The translations under genes and the position numbers were made by a program. 64,000 bases of DNA. Source: Burkholderia lata (GTDB lineage Bacteria > Pseudomonadota > Gammaproteobacteria > Burkholderiales > Burkholderiaceae). Positions 1-9,343 of the stretch are shown piece after piece. Under the pieces are notes generated by a model, which saw only the letters and a list, made by a program, of their open reading frames with translations, made no database searches and was not told the DNA's origin. Positions within the stretch are counted from its first letter, which is position 1; every line of letters starts with the position of its first letter. The DNA lies in assembly GCF_902499335.1 (NCBI RefSeq), contig NZ_CABVQK010000010.1, positions 186,001-250,000 of the forward strand, written 5' to 3'.

Positions 1-1182
1 CTCGCTGAGGATGCCCAGATCGACGCGGTCGCCGACGACGCTCAACAGCTGCCCCTGGCTCACGGTCGGCACGCGGTAGCGGGCCGTCAGCGTCGACAGC
101 GCGAGCGAACGGGCGAGCGGCGTGCCGTCCGGCAGCGGCGGCTGGCCGAGCTCCGCGTTGAAGCGCGTCAGGTGCAGCGTGTAGTCGTGGCCGGCGTCGA
201 GCTGCATGTCCCAGCCGAAGCCGACCGTCGGCACGTCGAGCCGCGGCTGCGTCGGGCGCACGCGCAGCGCGACGTCGGCACCCTGCAGGTCGCCGCCCGC
301 CGAATGCAGGTGGCCGTCGCTGAAGGTCGCCCAGATCGCGTTGTCGATCCGGCCCGCGTGGATCGTGAGCGGCATGTCGAGGTAGCGCGCCAGCGTCTGC
401 AGGTCGACCGGGCCCGTCGACAGGTACGCGTCGCCCGTCCAGTTCGACGGCTTGCCGACCGGCGCGAGCGGCTTGTGCGTGAAGCGCGCGCGGAAATCGA
501 GCGGGCCGAGCAGCAGCGTGCCGTTCGCGGGCGCCTGCAGCGCGGCCTTGTGCACGCGGCCGTCGTTGAGCACCGCGAGCCGGATGCCCGACAGCACGAG
601 CTCCGGCGCATCATGCTGCGCGTCGCGCCAGCGCAGCGTGCCGCCGCGCAGCACGATTGCCTGCTGCTTCAGCAGCCACGTGCCGAACGTGTCGTTGCCG
701 CCGTGGGTAGTTGCCACGCCGACGCCCGCGACGCTCAGCGAGCCGTCGGCCGCTCGCGCGACCACCAGATCGGGCTGGTCGACGATCAGGCTCGACAGTG
801 CGGGCGACAGCCGCAACAGCGACATCCACGACAGCGCGGCCGTCGCGTGCGGTACCGACAGCGCGACCTTGCCGTCGCGGCCGCGGATCGTCAGGTTCGT
901 GAGTTCGACGCCCGGCTGCATGCCGGACCAGTTCGGGGAAAGCTTGCCGATCGAAAGCTGCGCGTGGAGCTTGTCGGACACCGCGCGCTCGATGCGCGGG
1001 CGGAATTCGTCGATGCGGGGCAGCAGTACGTAGCGCAGCCCGAGGAACGCGCCGGACGCGACGAAGTAGGTGCCGATCCCGACTGCCAGCGTCACCCTGA
1101 ACACGCGACGCAGGACCGGATGATCGTGCTTCGGAGGTCCCGCTTCGGGCGCAGCTACGGCGGATTCCTGACGGTCGGACAT
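1..1182 (-). CDS. YhdP/AsmA-like membrane-anchored protein (N-terminal part, cut by window edge)
   Basis: Translation from the ATG whose complement is at 1180-1182 stays open for 394 codons to the left edge. The protein begins MSDRQESAVAAPEAG, has one hydrophobic anchor at about residues 28-49, and continues as a beta-rich domain (PNWSGMQPGVELTNLTI, then GGTLRWRD). This is the pattern of the long AsmA-like YhdP family (DUF3971/TIGR02099), whose members span the periplasm and are thought to move phospholipid to the outer membrane. The family is usually over 1,200 aa, so most of the gene lies outside. It is divergent from glnE across about 230 bp. Reading frames on the opposite strand here are shadows. 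Family assignment is fairly sure; function is from the family only. Confidence 0.75.
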   Translation of the reverse strand, partial: MSDRQESAVAAPEAGPPKHDHPVLRRVFRVTLAVGIGTYFVASGAFLGLRYVLLPRIDEFRPRIERAVSDKLHAQLSIGKLSPNWSGMQPGVELTNLTIRGRDGKVALSVPHATAALSWMSLLRLSPALSSLIVDQPDLVVARAADGSLSVAGVGVATTHGGNDTFGTWLLKQQAIVLRGGTLRWRDAQHDAPELVLSGIRLAVLNDGRVHKAALQAPANGTLLLGPLDFRARFTHKPLAPVGKPSNWTGDAYLSTGPVDLQTLARYLDMPLTIHAGRIDNAIWATFSDGHLHSAGGDLQGADVALRVRPTQPRLDVPTVGFGWDMQLDAGHDYTLHLTRFNAELGQPPLPDGTPLARSLALSTLTARYRVPTVSQGQLLSVVGDRVDLGILSE

Positions 1183-1409
1183 GCGGCGGACGGGCGGCGA
1201 TATGGTAGTTTTGCAGACTGACGTTGAAATGTATCACACGGGTTCGTGCCGGCGGCCGTTGCGGCAGCGCGGCACGGGCTTTCCGGCGCGCGGTTTCGCG
1301 ACGGGCGCACCCGCCCCGCGATGCCGCGCCGAGTCCATGGGGCCGGTCGGGAGCGGGGCGCGCATGCGTTTCCCGTGCCGGCCGGCCTTTCCGCCAGGCC
1401 CGCTTCTCG

Positions 1410-4211
1410 ATGACCGACGCTTCCGCCCTGATCTGCACGTCCTATTCCCGTTACCTGGCCCGCGCGGCGGCCGCGCGGCCTGCGCTCGCCGACCAGGTCG
1501 CCGCATGGGCTACCGCGCCGCTCGGTCGCGCGCAGCTCGACGCGCGCCTCACCGACCTGCTCGCAACGCCGGCCGGCACGGCCGCGCCGACCGAGGACCA
1601 ACTGAAGCGTGCGCTGCGGCAACTGCGCGCCGAGGCATTCGGCGCGGTCGCGGAACGCGACCTGCGCGGGCTGGCGGACGTCGCCGAGGTGACGGGCGCG
1701 ATGACCGACCTCGCGGAAGTGGCCGTGCAGCGCTCGCTCGCGCTGCTGTCCGCCGAGCTCGAGGCGTTGTACGGCGAGCCGCGCGGCGCCGACGGCCAGC
1801 GCGTCGTGCTCGGCGTGGTCGGGATGGGCAAGCTTGGCGGCCGCGAGCTGAACGTGTCGTCGGACATCGACCTGATCTTCGTCTACGAGGACGACGGCGA
1901 GACGACCGGCGGCGCGCGTTCGCCGCTGTCCACGCAGGAATACTTCACGCGGCTCGGCCGGCGGCTGATCGGCGTGCTGTCCGAGGTCACGGCCGACGGC
2001 TACGTGTTTCGCGTCGACATGCGGCTGCGCCCGAACGGCGATTCGGGGCCGCTCGTCTGCAGCCTCGGGATGCTCGAGGAATATTTCTACGTGCAGGGGC
2101 GCGAGTGGGAGCGCTATGCATGGATCAAGGGGCGGCTCGTGTCGGAGGGCGACAGCGAAGCGGCGCAGCGGCTGGAGTCGCAGCTCGAATCGATCGTCAA
2201 GCCGTTCGTGTACCGCCGTTATCTCGATTACGGCGTGATCGGTGCGATCCGCTCGCTGCACCAGCAGATCCGGCAGGAAGCCGCGCGCCGCGCGTCGATG
2301 CGGCCCGACAAGGCCGACGACATCAAGCTCGGGCGCGGCGGGATCCGCGAGATCGAGTTCAGCGCGCAGGTCTTCCAGCTGATCCGCGGCGGTCAGGATG
2401 CCGAGTTTCGCGTGCGGCCGACGCTCGCGGTGCTGCGCCATGCGCAGGCCCGCGGGCTGATCGGCGAGGACGTGCGCACGCAGCTGACCGACGCTTACAA
2501 CTTCCTGCGTACGCTCGAGCACCGGTTGCAGTACCGCAACGACGCGCAGACCCACGCGATGCCGGTCGAACCGGACGAGCGCGCGGCGCTGGCCGCGTCG
2601 CTCGGCTTTGCCGACTATGCGGCGCTGATGACGGTGCTGGACGGCCACCGGACCTGCGTCGAGGCGCAGTTTCACCAGATCTTCGCGGACAAGGTGAAAG
2701 GCAGCCCCTGCGCGGCCGGCGACGACACGGCGGCCGCGTGGATCTGGAGCGGCGCGCTGGCCGACGACGGCGAGGACGACGCACTGGTCGCGCGCCTCGA
2801 CGGCCTCGGCTTCGCCGATCCGGCCACCGTGCTCGCGCGGCTGCGCGCGATCTGGCAGTCGTCCCGCTACACGGGCCTGCCGGAAAAGAGCCGGCAGCGT
2901 TTCGACAGCGTCGCGCAGCGGGCGCTCGAGGCTGCGCCGAACATCGACGCCGCGCGCCGCGACGACACGATCGTGCGCTTGTTCGACCTGCTCGAGACGG
3001 TCAGCCGGCGCGGTGTCTATCTCGCGCTGCTGACCGAATATCCGGCCGCGCTCGACCGCGTGCTGTCGGTGCTCGGGGCGACGCGCTGGGGCGGCGGCTA
3101 CCTGATCCGCCACCCGCAACTGCTCGACGAACTGCTCGACGACGAGGCGATCGCGAGCCCGTTCGACTGGCCCGCGTTCAAGGACGCACTGCGTGCGCGC
3201 CTCGCCGCAGCCGACGGCCCCGAGCAACAGATGGACCTGCTGCGGCACGCGCAGCACGCGGAGGTGTTCCGGATCCTGCTGATCGATCTTGCCGGGCAAC
3301 TGTCGGTCGAGCATGTCAGCGACCGGCTGTCCGAGCTGGCCGACGCGGTGCTCGACGTGACGATCGAAGTCGTCTGGTCGCAGCTCGCGAAGCGTCATCG
3401 CGACGTGCCGAAGTTCGCGGTGATCGCGTACGGCAAGCTGGGCGGCAAGGAGCTCGGCTATGCATCGGATCTCGACCTGATCTTCCTGTACGACGACGCC
3501 GACGAGCGCTCGGCGGACGTCTACACGACCTTCACGCGGCGCCTGATCACGTGGCTCACCACGGCGACCGGGGCGGGCGCGCTGTTCGACATCGACCTGC
3601 GGCTGCGGCCGAACGGCGAGGCCGGGCTGCTCGTCACCGATCTCGACGCGTTCCGCCGCTACCAGCTGCGCGAGGGCGATGCCGCGAATACCGCGTGGGT
3701 CTGGGAGCACCAGGCGCTGACGCGTGCCCGCTACAGCGCGGGCGACGCGCAGATCGGCACGGACTTCGAGGCGATCCGCCAGCAGGTGCTGACGACGCCG
3801 CGCGACGGCGGCGTGCTCGCGAAGGAAATCGTCGACATGCGCGGCAAGGTGTTCGCCGGCCACCCGAACCAGACCGAGCTGTTCGATCTGAAGCACGATC
3901 GCGGCGGGATGGTCGACATCGAGTTCATCGTCCAGTACTGGGTGCTGCTGCACACATCGAGCGACGCCGAGCTGATCCGCAACACGGGCAACATCGCGCT
4001 GCTGCGCGAGGTCGCGCGCTTCGGGCTGATGGGCGAGGACGAGGCCGAGCGCGTCGGCGCGGCATATCGCAAGTACCGGAAGCTGCAGCACAAGCTGCGG
4101 CTCGACGGGATGGAGAAGGCGCGGGTCGATCCGGCCGTGGTGGCCGACGAGCGTGAGGCCGTGACGGCGCTGTGGACGCGCGTGTTCGGGGCGGTTGAAA
4201 CGGATGTTTGA
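1410..4211 (+). CDS. glnE: Bifunctional glutamine synthetase adenylyltransferase / adenylyl-removing enzyme
   Basis: The protein is 933 aa, close to the usual ~945 aa. It adds AMP to glutamine synthetase and removes it, so nitrogen status (through PII) sets glutamine synthetase activity. Both halves show the nucleotidyltransferase signature: GMGKLGGRELN with SSDIDLIF at about residues 138-157 (N-terminal deadenylylase) and YGKLGGKELG with SDLDLIF at about 674-692 (C-terminal adenylyltransferase). The frame is open upstream to 1224, but MTDASALICTSYSRYL at 1410 is chosen because the upstream 62 codons are Arg/Ala-rich and unlike the family. It ends at a bidirectional terminator shared with recN. 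Confidence 0.96.
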   Translation: MTDASALICTSYSRYLARAAAARPALADQVAAWATAPLGRAQLDARLTDLLATPAGTAAPTEDQLKRALRQLRAEAFGAVAERDLRGLADVAEVTGAMTDLAEVAVQRSLALLSAELEALYGEPRGADGQRVVLGVVGMGKLGGRELNVSSDIDLIFVYEDDGETTGGARSPLSTQEYFTRLGRRLIGVLSEVTADGYVFRVDMRLRPNGDSGPLVCSLGMLEEYFYVQGREWERYAWIKGRLVSEGDSEAAQRLESQLESIVKPFVYRRYLDYGVIGAIRSLHQQIRQEAARRASMRPDKADDIKLGRGGIREIEFSAQVFQLIRGGQDAEFRVRPTLAVLRHAQARGLIGEDVRTQLTDAYNFLRTLEHRLQYRNDAQTHAMPVEPDERAALAASLGFADYAALMTVLDGHRTCVEAQFHQIFADKVKGSPCAAGDDTAAAWIWSGALADDGEDDALVARLDGLGFADPATVLARLRAIWQSSRYTGLPEKSRQRFDSVAQRALEAAPNIDAARRDDTIVRLFDLLETVSRRGVYLALLTEYPAALDRVLSVLGATRWGGGYLIRHPQLLDELLDDEAIASPFDWPAFKDALRARLAAADGPEQQMDLLRHAQHAEVFRILLIDLAGQLSVEHVSDRLSELADAVLDVTIEVVWSQLAKRHRDVPKFAVIAYGKLGGKELGYASDLDLIFLYDDADERSADVYTTFTRRLITWLTTATGAGALFDIDLRLRPNGEAGLLVTDLDAFRRYQLREGDAANTAWVWEHQALTRARYSAGDAQIGTDFEAIRQQVLTTPRDGGVLAKEIVDMRGKVFAGHPNQTELFDLKHDRGGMVDIEFIVQYWVLLHTSSDAELIRNTGNIALLREVARFGLMGEDEAERVGAAYRKYRKLQHKLRLDGMEKARVDPAVVADEREAVTALWTRVFGAVETDV

Positions 4212-4265
4212 GTCGGGCGTTCGAATCTGTGGGGCGGGGTGGGGGCGATCGAGCTGCCGCCCGGC

Positions 4266-4298
4266 AAAAAAAGACCGGCGCATGCGCCGGTCTTTTTG
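4266..4298. terminator. Bidirectional intrinsic terminator between glnE and recN
   Basis: A perfect 22-nt palindrome (agaccggcgcatgcgccggt plus ct) occupies 4272-4293. It is preceded by six A and followed by five T, so it can end transcription from both sides. It lies 60 bp after the glnE stop and 25 bp beyond the recN stop, between converging genes. Confidence 0.9.
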
Positions 4299-4322
4299 CA
4301 TTCGGCCAACGGGGTGCGTGCG

Positions 4323-5972
4323 TCAGGCCGCCAGCATTTCCTTCGCGTGCTTGCGCGTCGTGGCCGTGATCTCGAGCCCGCCTAGCATCCGCGCGACTTC
4401 CTCGATCCGGTTGGCGCGGTCGAGCGCGATGACCGTCGACACCGTACCGCCTCGGTCGTCGGCGCCTTTTGCGACCTGGAAGTGATGGTCGCCGCGCGCG
4501 GCGACCTGCGGCAGGTGCGTCACGCACAGCACCTGGCGATCGCGCCCGAGCTGGTGCAGCAGGCGGCCGACCACTTCGGCGACGCCGCCGCCGATCCCCG
4601 TATCGACTTCGTCGAAGATCAGCGTCGGCGTCGGGCTCGCCGCGCTGGCGATCACCGCGAGCGCGAGGCTGATCCGCGCGAGCTCGCCGCCCGACGCCAC
4701 CTTCGCGAGCGGCCGCAGCGGCACGCCAGGGTGCCCGGCGACCCGGAATTCGACCTGCTCGAGCCCGTGCGGGCCGCCATCGGCGAGCGGCACGAGCGCG
4801 ACTTCGAAGCTCCCGCCCGCCATCGACAGTTCCTGCATGCCGGTCGTGACGGCCGTGCCGAGCGTCCTGGCGGCCTGCGTGCGTGCCTTGGACAGGTGTT
4901 TTGCGTCGGCGAGATAGGCTTCCCGCGCCTTGGCCTGCACCGCTTCGAGTGCGCCAAGATCGGCCGCTGCATCCAGTGCGGCGAGCTGAGCGCGGCGTGC
5001 CGCGTGTTCTTCGTGCAGCGTGTCGGGCGGCAAGCGGAACTTGCGGGCTGTCGAGTGCAGCGCATCGAGGCGTGTTTCGACCTGCGCGAGCCGTTCGGGG
5101 TCGAGATCGACGCGCTGCGCGTAGTGCGACAGCGAATAGACGGCTTCCTGCAACTGGATCTCGGCCGGCTCCAGCGACGCGAGCGCATCGCCGAGCGTGG
5201 TGTCGTAGTCGGCGAGGCTGCGCAGCTTCGACACGATCGCGCCGAGTTGCGCGAGCATCGCGTCGTCGGACTCGGACAGCGCGTTGAGCGCACCGCGCAC
5301 GCCTTCGATCAGGTTCGCGGAATGCGACAGGCGCTTGTGCTCGTTGCTGACTTCGTCCCATTCACCGGGTTGCGGCGCGAGCTTGTCGAGCTCGGCGAGC
5401 TGCCACGCGAGCTTTTCGCGTTCGAGCTGCAACTCGCGCTCGTGCGCTTTTGCCACCTCGATCGCCTGCGTGGCGTCGCGCCACACGCGCCATGCGCGCG
5501 CGACGTTCGCCGCATCGGCGACGAGCCCCGCGTGCGTGTCGAACAGCTCGCGCTGCGCGTCGGGCCGCATCAGCAGTTGGTGCGCATGCTGGCCGTGGAT
5601 ATCGACGAGCATTTCGCCGAGCTCACGCAGTTGCGCGAGCGTCGCGCTGGTGCCGTTGATGAATGCGCGCGACCGGCCGCCCACATCGATCACGCGGCGC
5701 AGCATCACGGTGTCCTCGGTGTCGAACGCGTGTTCGTCGAGCCAGCGCGCGACGCGGTCGTGCGGCGTGAATTCGGCGGTGATGTCGGCGCGGCCGCAGC
5801 CGGTGCGCACGACGCTCGCGTCGGAACGTTCGCCGAGCGCGAGGGCGAGGGCGTCGATCAGGATCGATTTCCCGGCGCCGGTCTCGCCGGAAAAGACGGA
5901 AAAGCCGCTGTCGAATTCGAGATCGAGCGCGGCGACGATGACGAAGTCGCGGATCGAGAGGTGGCGGAGCAT
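4323..5972 (-). CDS. recN: DNA repair protein RecN (SMC-like ATPase)
   Basis: The protein is 549 aa, normal for RecN. The N-terminus MLRHLSIRDFVIVAALDLEF carries the Walker A GETGAGKS at residues 29-36. The middle is a long charged coiled coil. Near residue 450 lie the signature LASGGELARISLA-type segment and the Walker B TLIFDEVDTGIGGG. RecN is a cytosolic SMC-like protein recruited to double-strand breaks for recombinational repair. It follows nadK with a 19-bp gap on the same strand, an arrangement common in Burkholderiales, so the two are probably cotranscribed. I saw no clear SOS box, but nadK upstream would carry the promoter. Confidence 0.97.
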   Translation of the reverse strand: MLRHLSIRDFVIVAALDLEFDSGFSVFSGETGAGKSILIDALALALGERSDASVVRTGCGRADITAEFTPHDRVARWLDEHAFDTEDTVMLRRVIDVGGRSRAFINGTSATLAQLRELGEMLVDIHGQHAHQLLMRPDAQRELFDTHAGLVADAANVARAWRVWRDATQAIEVAKAHERELQLEREKLAWQLAELDKLAPQPGEWDEVSNEHKRLSHSANLIEGVRGALNALSESDDAMLAQLGAIVSKLRSLADYDTTLGDALASLEPAEIQLQEAVYSLSHYAQRVDLDPERLAQVETRLDALHSTARKFRLPPDTLHEEHAARRAQLAALDAAADLGALEAVQAKAREAYLADAKHLSKARTQAARTLGTAVTTGMQELSMAGGSFEVALVPLADGGPHGLEQVEFRVAGHPGVPLRPLAKVASGGELARISLALAVIASAASPTPTLIFDEVDTGIGGGVAEVVGRLLHQLGRDRQVLCVTHLPQVAARGDHHFQVAKGADDRGGTVSTVIALDRANRIEEVARMLGGLEITATTRKHAKEMLAA

Positions 5973-5991
5973 GGTGTCGGGCGGAGCGGCG

Positions 5992-6894
5992 TCAGGACGC
6001 CTTGTCGTCTTCGTTCGAGGCGTGTTCGTTCCAGTGCAGCTTTTTGCGCAGCGTTGCGTAGTAGCTGTAGCCGATCGGGTGCAGGAACGGTACCGTGTGT
6101 TTCGAGCGGCGCACCTCGATCGTGTCGTTCAGTTCGAGCGCGGTGAACGACTGCATGTCGAAGTTCACGTTGACGTCGCGCCCGCCGACGATCTGGATCG
6201 CGATTTTCGAATCGTCGGGCAGCACGATCGGCCGGTTCGACAGCGCGTGCGGCGCGATCGGCACGAGCACGATGCCCGCCAGCTGCGGGTGGAGGATCGG
6301 GCCGGCCGACGACAGCGCGTAAGCGGTCGAGCCGGTCGGCGTGGCGACGATCAGGCCGTCCGAACGCTGGTTGTACATGTACCGGCCGTCGACCGATGCG
6401 CGCAACTCGACCATCCCGGAGAAGCCGCTGCGGTTCACGACGACGTCGTTGAAGGCGATCGCGTGGTAGATCGGTTCGCCGTCGCGCATGATCCGGGCCT
6501 CGAGCAGCGCGCGCTCCTCGCGCTCGAACTTGCCCGACAGGATCACCGGGACGAGCGCCTGCATGTCGGCCGCCGCGATATCGGTGATGAAGCCGAGCCG
6601 CCCGTGGTTGATCCCGATCAGCGGGGTCTTGTACGGCGCGAGCTGACGGCCGATGCCGAGCATCGTGCCGTCGCCGCCCAGCACGACCGCCACGTCGGCG
6701 CGCGCCCCGATTTCGGCGGGGGTCAGCGCCGGGTAGCCGGTGATACCGATCTCGCGCGCGGTCTCGGCTTCGAAGACGACCTCGAAGCCGCGCTTGGCGA
6801 TGCAGGCGGCCAGCGTGGCGAGCGGCTCGGCGATGTTGGGCGTGTTGCTCCGGCCGACGAGCGCGACAGTGTTGAACTGATTACCGGTTTTCAT
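5992..6894 (-). CDS. nadK: NAD kinase
   Basis: The protein is 300 aa and phosphorylates NAD to NADP in the cytosol. It shows the family motifs GGDGT at residues 73-77 and NHGRLGF at about 96-102, plus a GSTAYALSSAGPI segment in the C-terminal half. The frame is open upstream to 7026, but MKTGNQFNTVALVGRSN (ATG complement at 6892-6894) matches the family start and the extra 44 codons would run into hrcA. It is divergent from hrcA over 130 bp and upstream of recN. Confidence 0.96.
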   Translation of the reverse strand: MKTGNQFNTVALVGRSNTPNIAEPLATLAACIAKRGFEVVFEAETAREIGITGYPALTPAEIGARADVAVVLGGDGTMLGIGRQLAPYKTPLIGINHGRLGFITDIAAADMQALVPVILSGKFEREERALLEARIMRDGEPIYHAIAFNDVVVNRSGFSGMVELRASVDGRYMYNQRSDGLIVATPTGSTAYALSSAGPILHPQLAGIVLVPIAPHALSNRPIVLPDDSKIAIQIVGGRDVNVNFDMQSFTALELNDTIEVRRSKHTVPFLHPIGYSYYATLRKKLHWNEHASNEDDKAS

Positions 6895-7010
6895 GCCGGC
6901 ATTACACCATAGCTCGTTGACGAAAAGAACCGGCTGTGCGCAGACGGGGCCGGATTGGGCCGGGCCGCGCATCGGTGGCCGAGCCACTCGCCGCGGTCGC
7001 GCGGTTGCGC

Positions 7011-7016
7011 TAAAAT
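7011..7016 (+). promoter_or_regulatory. Candidate -10 element just before hrcA
   Basis: TAAAAT sits only 8 nt before the hrcA ATG (7025). If used, transcription would start at or beside the start codon, giving an almost leaderless mRNA. No convincing -35 hexamer at 16-18 bp was found, so this is a weak call. Confidence 0.3.
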
Positions 7017-7024
7017 TTTCCACC

Positions 7025-8047
7025 ATGCTAGATCCTCGCGCACGAACCCTCCTGAAAACCCTGATCGAACGGTATATCGCCGACGGTCAGCCAGTCGGAT
7101 CGCGCACGTTGTCCCGTTACTCCGGGCTCGAGCTGAGCCCGGCGACGATCCGCAACGTGATGTCCGACCTGGAGGAGCTCGGCCTCGTGTCGAGCCCGCA
7201 CACGTCGGCCGGCCGCGTGCCGACGCCGCGCGGCTACCGGCTGTTCGTCGACACGATGCTGACGGTCGAGGCACCGATCGACGCCGAAGCCGTCGCGCGG
7301 CAGGTACAGAACACGCTGCAGGCCGGCGAGCCGCAGCAGCGGGTCGTGGCGGCCGCCGCAAGCGTGCTGTCGAACCTGTCGCAGTTCGCGGGTGTCGTGC
7401 TCACGCCGCGCCGCAGCCACGTGTTCAAGCAGATCGAGTTCATGCGCCTGTCGGACAAGCGCATCCTGCTGATCATCGTCACGCCCGAGGGCGACGTGCA
7501 GAACCGGATGCTTGCGACGCCGCGCGATTACTCGCCGTCGCAGCTGACCGAGGCGTCCAACTACATCAACGCGCATTTCGCCGGACTGTCGTTCGACGAG
7601 GTGCGCCGCCGCCTGCGCGACGAGATCGACCAGTTGCGCGGCGACATGACCGCGCTGATGCATCTGGCGGTGACGGCCAGCACCGAGGTGCCCGACACCG
7701 AGGACACCGTGCTGATTTCCGGCGAGCGCAACCTGCTCGAGGTGGCGGATCTTTCCTCCGACATGGCTCGGCTGCGCAAGCTGTTCGACGTATTCGACCA
7801 AAAGACGGGCCTCCTGCAACTGCTCGACGTGTCGAGCCACGCCCAGGGCGTGCAGATCTTCATCGGCGGTGAATCGACGCTCGTGCCGATCGAGGAAATG
7901 AGCGTCGTCACCGCGCCTTACGAGGTGAACGGGCAGATCGTCGGCACGCTCGGCGTGATCGGCCCGACCCGCATGGCGTACAACCGCGTGATACCGATCG
8001 TCGACATTACCGCGCGCCTGCTGTCGCTCACGCTGAGCCAGCAGTAG
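7025..8047 (+). CDS. hrcA: Heat-inducible transcription repressor HrcA
   Basis: The protein is 340 aa. The N-terminal winged helix contains SPATIRNVMSDLEELGL and SSPHTSAGRVPT, typical of HrcA; the C-terminus ends with the conserved GTLGVIGPTRMAYNRVIPIV block. HrcA represses groE-type operons by binding CIRCE elements (TTAGCACTC-N9-GAGTGCTAA) and is held active by GroEL. I found no CIRCE element anywhere in this window, so its targets should be elsewhere (groESL), while grpE and dnaK here carry sigma-32-like promoters. The ATG at 7025 is chosen over upstream in-frame starts because MLDPRARTLLKTLIE is the family N-terminus. Confidence 0.96.
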   Translation: MLDPRARTLLKTLIERYIADGQPVGSRTLSRYSGLELSPATIRNVMSDLEELGLVSSPHTSAGRVPTPRGYRLFVDTMLTVEAPIDAEAVARQVQNTLQAGEPQQRVVAAAASVLSNLSQFAGVVLTPRRSHVFKQIEFMRLSDKRILLIIVTPEGDVQNRMLATPRDYSPSQLTEASNYINAHFAGLSFDEVRRRLRDEIDQLRGDMTALMHLAVTASTEVPDTEDTVLISGERNLLEVADLSSDMARLRKLFDVFDQKTGLLQLLDVSSHAQGVQIFIGGESTLVPIEEMSVVTAPYEVNGQIVGTLGVIGPTRMAYNRVIPIVDITARLLSLTLSQQ

Positions 8048-8147
8048 CCTGCGATCGCCAGCCCGATCCCGCCCCGTCATCGTGCCGCGGCACCGCGCAT
8101 GCCGGCAGTCGGCCGAACGGCCAGCCGACCGGCGCGAAGCGGCCCGC

Positions 8148-8153
8148 TATAAT
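8148..8153 (+). promoter_or_regulatory. Candidate -10 box of hemH
   Basis: A perfect TATAAT lies 41 nt before the hemH ATG in a 147-bp intergenic region. No good -35 hexamer is visible at the expected distance (the stretch is GC-rich), so the promoter is plausible but incomplete. Confidence 0.45.
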
Positions 8154-8194
8154 TGAGAGCCGTCCGGTCCCGTGCCCCGAGCACGTAATTGCCC

Positions 8195-9259
8195 ATGCGT
8201 TTCGATCTTGAGCCGCCTTCGAGCATCGCGGCTGCCCATCGCATCGGCGTGCTGCTGATCAATCTCGGCACGCCCGACGCCCCTACGCCGCGCGCGGTGC
8301 GGCGCTACCTGGCCGAATTCCTGTCGGATCCGCGGGTCGTCGAGATTCCGCAGGCTGTCTGGCAGGTGCTGCTGCGCACGCTGATCCTGCCGCTGCGCGG
8401 CCGCGCGTCCGCGAAGAAATACGCTGCGGTCTGGATGCCCGAGGGCTCGCCGCTGCGCGTGTACACGGAGCGCCAGACCGACAGCGTGCGGCATCTGCTC
8501 ACGTCAAACGGCTATCACGTGATGGTCGACTACGCGATGCGCTACGGCAGCCCGAACATTTCGCACGCGCTCGCGCAGTTCAAGCGCGAGCGCGTCGAGC
8601 GCGTGCTGCTGATGCCGATGTATCCGCAATACTCGGCGTCGACCACGGCCACCGCCTTCGACGCCGCCTTCGACGCGCTCGCGCGCATGCGCAACCAGCC
8701 GGAAGTACGCACGGTGCGGCATTACGCCGACCATCCGGCCTATATCCACGCGCTGGCCGAGCAGGTGCGCCAGTACTGGGCGCAGCACGGCCGGCCCGAC
8801 TTCGCGTCCGGCGACAAGCTCGTGCTGAGCTTTCACGGCGTGCCGAAGCGCACGCTCGACCTTGGCGACCCCTATCACGACCAGTGCCAGCAAACGGGCG
8901 CGCTGCTGATGGCCGCGCTTGGGCTGTCGACGACCGAGTGCCGCGTCACGTTCCAGTCGCGCTTCGGCAAGGCCGAATGGCTGCAGCCTTACACCGCGCC
9001 GACGCTGCGCGAGTTCGGCGAGGCCGGCGTGCGGCGGGCCGATGTGTTCTGTCCCGGTTTCACGGCCGACTGCCTGGAGACGATCGAGGAGATCGGCATG
9101 GAAGTGCGCGACGAGTTCCTCGCCGGCGGTGGCAAGGCGTTCCACCGCATTCCTTGCCTGAACGGCGCGCCCGCGTGGATCGGCGCGCTCGGCGAGATCG
9201 TCGCCGAGAATCTGCAGGGCTGGCCGGTCAGGGCCGCGCAGCCCGAAACGGTGAGCTGA
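8195..9259 (+). CDS. hemH: Ferrochelatase
   Basis: The protein is 354 aa, typical of proteobacterial ferrochelatase, the last enzyme of protoheme synthesis (Fe2+ insertion into protoporphyrin IX). The conserved GVLLINLGTPDAP is near residue 19, and LSFHGVPKRTLDLGDPY holds the conserved catalytic His. The C-terminal FCPGFTADCLETIEEIGME block is also diagnostic. ATG 8195 is preferred to a TTG two codons upstream. Confidence 0.97.
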   Translation: MRFDLEPPSSIAAAHRIGVLLINLGTPDAPTPRAVRRYLAEFLSDPRVVEIPQAVWQVLLRTLILPLRGRASAKKYAAVWMPEGSPLRVYTERQTDSVRHLLTSNGYHVMVDYAMRYGSPNISHALAQFKRERVERVLLMPMYPQYSASTTATAFDAAFDALARMRNQPEVRTVRHYADHPAYIHALAEQVRQYWAQHGRPDFASGDKLVLSFHGVPKRTLDLGDPYHDQCQQTGALLMAALGLSTTECRVTFQSRFGKAEWLQPYTAPTLREFGEAGVRRADVFCPGFTADCLETIEEIGMEVRDEFLAGGGKAFHRIPCLNGAPAWIGALGEIVAENLQGWPVRAAQPETVS

Positions 9260-9261
9260 GA

Positions 9262-9342
9262 TGAAACGACCCCCACGCTCACTTCGTTCACTGCTCCCCG
9301 AGGGGGCGGTCAGCCTCCTTGGGGCGGCCCGGCGGAGGCTGC
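9262..9342. repeat. Burkholderia-type GC-rich intergenic repeat
   Basis: The whole hemH-hslR gap is a GC-rich element containing cacgctcacttcgttcactg, then ctccccgagggggcgg, then cctccttggggcggcc. From memory, closely similar blocks occur many times between genes in Burkholderia and related betaproteobacteria. The internal inverted repeats (ccccgagggg; gcctcc...ggaggc) would fold as RNA. It has no coding potential consistent with its neighbours and probably acts as a processing or attenuation element between cotranscribed genes. The copy-number claim is from memory and was not searched. Confidence 0.6.
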
Positions 9343-9343
9343 G

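Noticed and set aside
172..1221. 349-codon plus-strand frame at the left edge
   Set aside because: The minus strand here encodes a coherent anchored AsmA-like protein that runs off the edge; the plus-strand product is low-complexity and Arg-rich.
1155..4301. 1,048-codon open frame on the minus strand
   Set aside because: It mirrors glnE and part of the flanks. The product is Arg/His/Val-rich with no domain, and such antisense frames are expected from strong third-position GC. The same holds for the minus frame 10,932-13,577 over dnaK and several plus frames over recN, mutL and pcnB.
6895..7100. CIRCE element near hrcA
   Set aside because: I searched by eye for TTAGCACTC-N9-GAGTGCTAA before hrcA, grpE, dnaK and dnaJ and found nothing close.
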